Of a stretch of 64,000 bases of DNA, positions 63,301-64,000 are shown piece by piece; position 1 is the stretch's first letter; every line of letters starts with the position of its first letter. Source of the stretch: Mansonella perstans (lineage: Eukaryota; Nematoda; Chromadorea; Rhabditida; Onchocercidae); assembly GCA_037074765.1 (NCBI GenBank), contig JBAMDO010000569.1, forward strand, positions 620,001 through 684,000, written 5' to 3'. The notes beneath the pieces are model-generated. The model was not told the DNA's origin. It made no database searches and worked only from the letters and a program-made list of their open reading frames with translations. The position numbers and the translations under genes were made by a program.

Positions 63301-64000
63301 TTTTGCTGCTACTACATTCGATTGCTTATATATCCTGATGTGATAACAGTTCTGAAATCAATTAATTAATCAAAACATCAAGCAATATATTGGCTAACTG
63401 ATCAAGTAAAATTGAAAATTAATTTTCATTATAGTATGCAACTTGTTTGTGGGTAAATAGTTTGCACAATTGTAACATTTGAATTTTTACCTTACATCAT
63501 AATAATCCAATGAAATATCACATTTCTTTCTCTACTTTATCATGCAAATGATAAGGAATTCAATGTTGTGAAAGAAATTGACATTGATAATTTCATACAT
63601 CATTAATCAGATAATTAATCAATATTAATTACCAATCAGTTGTAAATCACAAACTGCGATTGCTCATCAGTTATTTAATACTGCTATTTCTTGATCATAT
63701 TTCAATGATAATGAAAAAAAATGAAAAGTAATTGAATAAAGATAAATTAAAATCTTTTTTTTAAAAATTTTCCCTTGTACAAAAAAAGAAGTACAGCACA
63801 TTGAAATGATATGTTTAAATGAATAGTTCGACAGCTTTTTTTTCAAAAATGAACCTTACACTTTCTTGTGATAATATTATAATAAGATTATAATAAGAGG
63901 TCAAATACGAAGAAGCTAAAAATATAGAAGATACGATGAAATTGGCTAAAGGTCACAATTAAACATATGGACATTATGAAATAATTTTTTGATTTGGTAA
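60304..64000. other. Right-hand 3.7 kb, mostly non-coding
   Basis: AT-rich DNA. It holds a degenerate minisatellite at 61513-61630, several A/T runs, and two tiny minus-strand exon candidates (62223-62252 and 62841-62880). No conserved gene was recognised up to the window end. Confidence 0.6.
61513..61630 (+). repeat. Degenerate minisatellite, unit about 19-20 nt
   Basis: Variants of GATGCATGGATTGAGTTGG repeat about six times (GGAATGTGTGGATTGGATTG, GGATGTATGGATTGAGTTGG, GGAATGCATGGATTGAGTTG, GGGATGCATGGGTAGAGTTG). It is locally less AT-rich than its surroundings. Confidence 0.75.

Overview
The window is AT-rich nuclear DNA of a nematode, most likely a filarial (spirurid, Onchocercidae-type) worm. 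The genes have many small exons split by AT-rich introns with TTTCAG-type acceptors. Several start codons sit just downstream of a stand-alone TTTCAG or TTACAG that looks like a spliced-leader acceptor. The best-matching families are nematode or animal housekeeping genes. No rRNA, tRNA, CRISPR or complete transposon was recognised. All exon boundaries were read by hand from splice signals, reading frame and remembered family patterns; no search was run.

Left part (1-7.4 kb): the 3' end of an unidentified minus-strand gene; a small plus-strand ORF; eL34 (rpl-34, minus, first exon not found); proteasome beta-4 (pbs-4, plus, six exons); and an intronless, diverged V-ATPase subunit C (minus).

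Gene-poor block (7.4-18.9 kb): no clear conserved gene. It holds fast-evolving coding-like pieces: a degenerate tandem duplication whose units start with signal-peptide-like ORFs (about 11.6-12.3 kb), a coding-like plus-strand cluster with splice-compatible pieces (14.8-16.2 kb), and several orphan terminal exons.

Middle (18.9-37 kb): a secreted Cys/Pro-rich protein (plus); an 18-exon secreted TolB-like (PD40) protein made of two homologous halves (minus, 21.4-28.1 kb); AP-3 sigma (aps-3, minus); eL39 (rpl-39, plus); and NudC (nud-1, minus).

Right part (38.9-60.3 kb): a 24-exon TONSL/tonsoku homologue (plus); exosome RRP40 (exos-3, plus, 314 nt after TONSL); HSF-binding protein (hsb-1, plus); a possible small membrane protein; MEAK7/EAK-7 TLDc protein (plus); and complex I NDUFS3 (nuo-2, minus, with one intron lacking an AG acceptor). 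The last 3.7 kb is essentially non-coding apart from two tiny candidate exons.

The most interesting items are the double-propeller TolB-like secreted protein, whose relatives as remembered are bacterial; the diverged intronless V-ATPase C copy; the signal-peptide-bearing pieces of the 11-16 kb block; and the splice anomalies in nuo-2 and the TolB-like gene.
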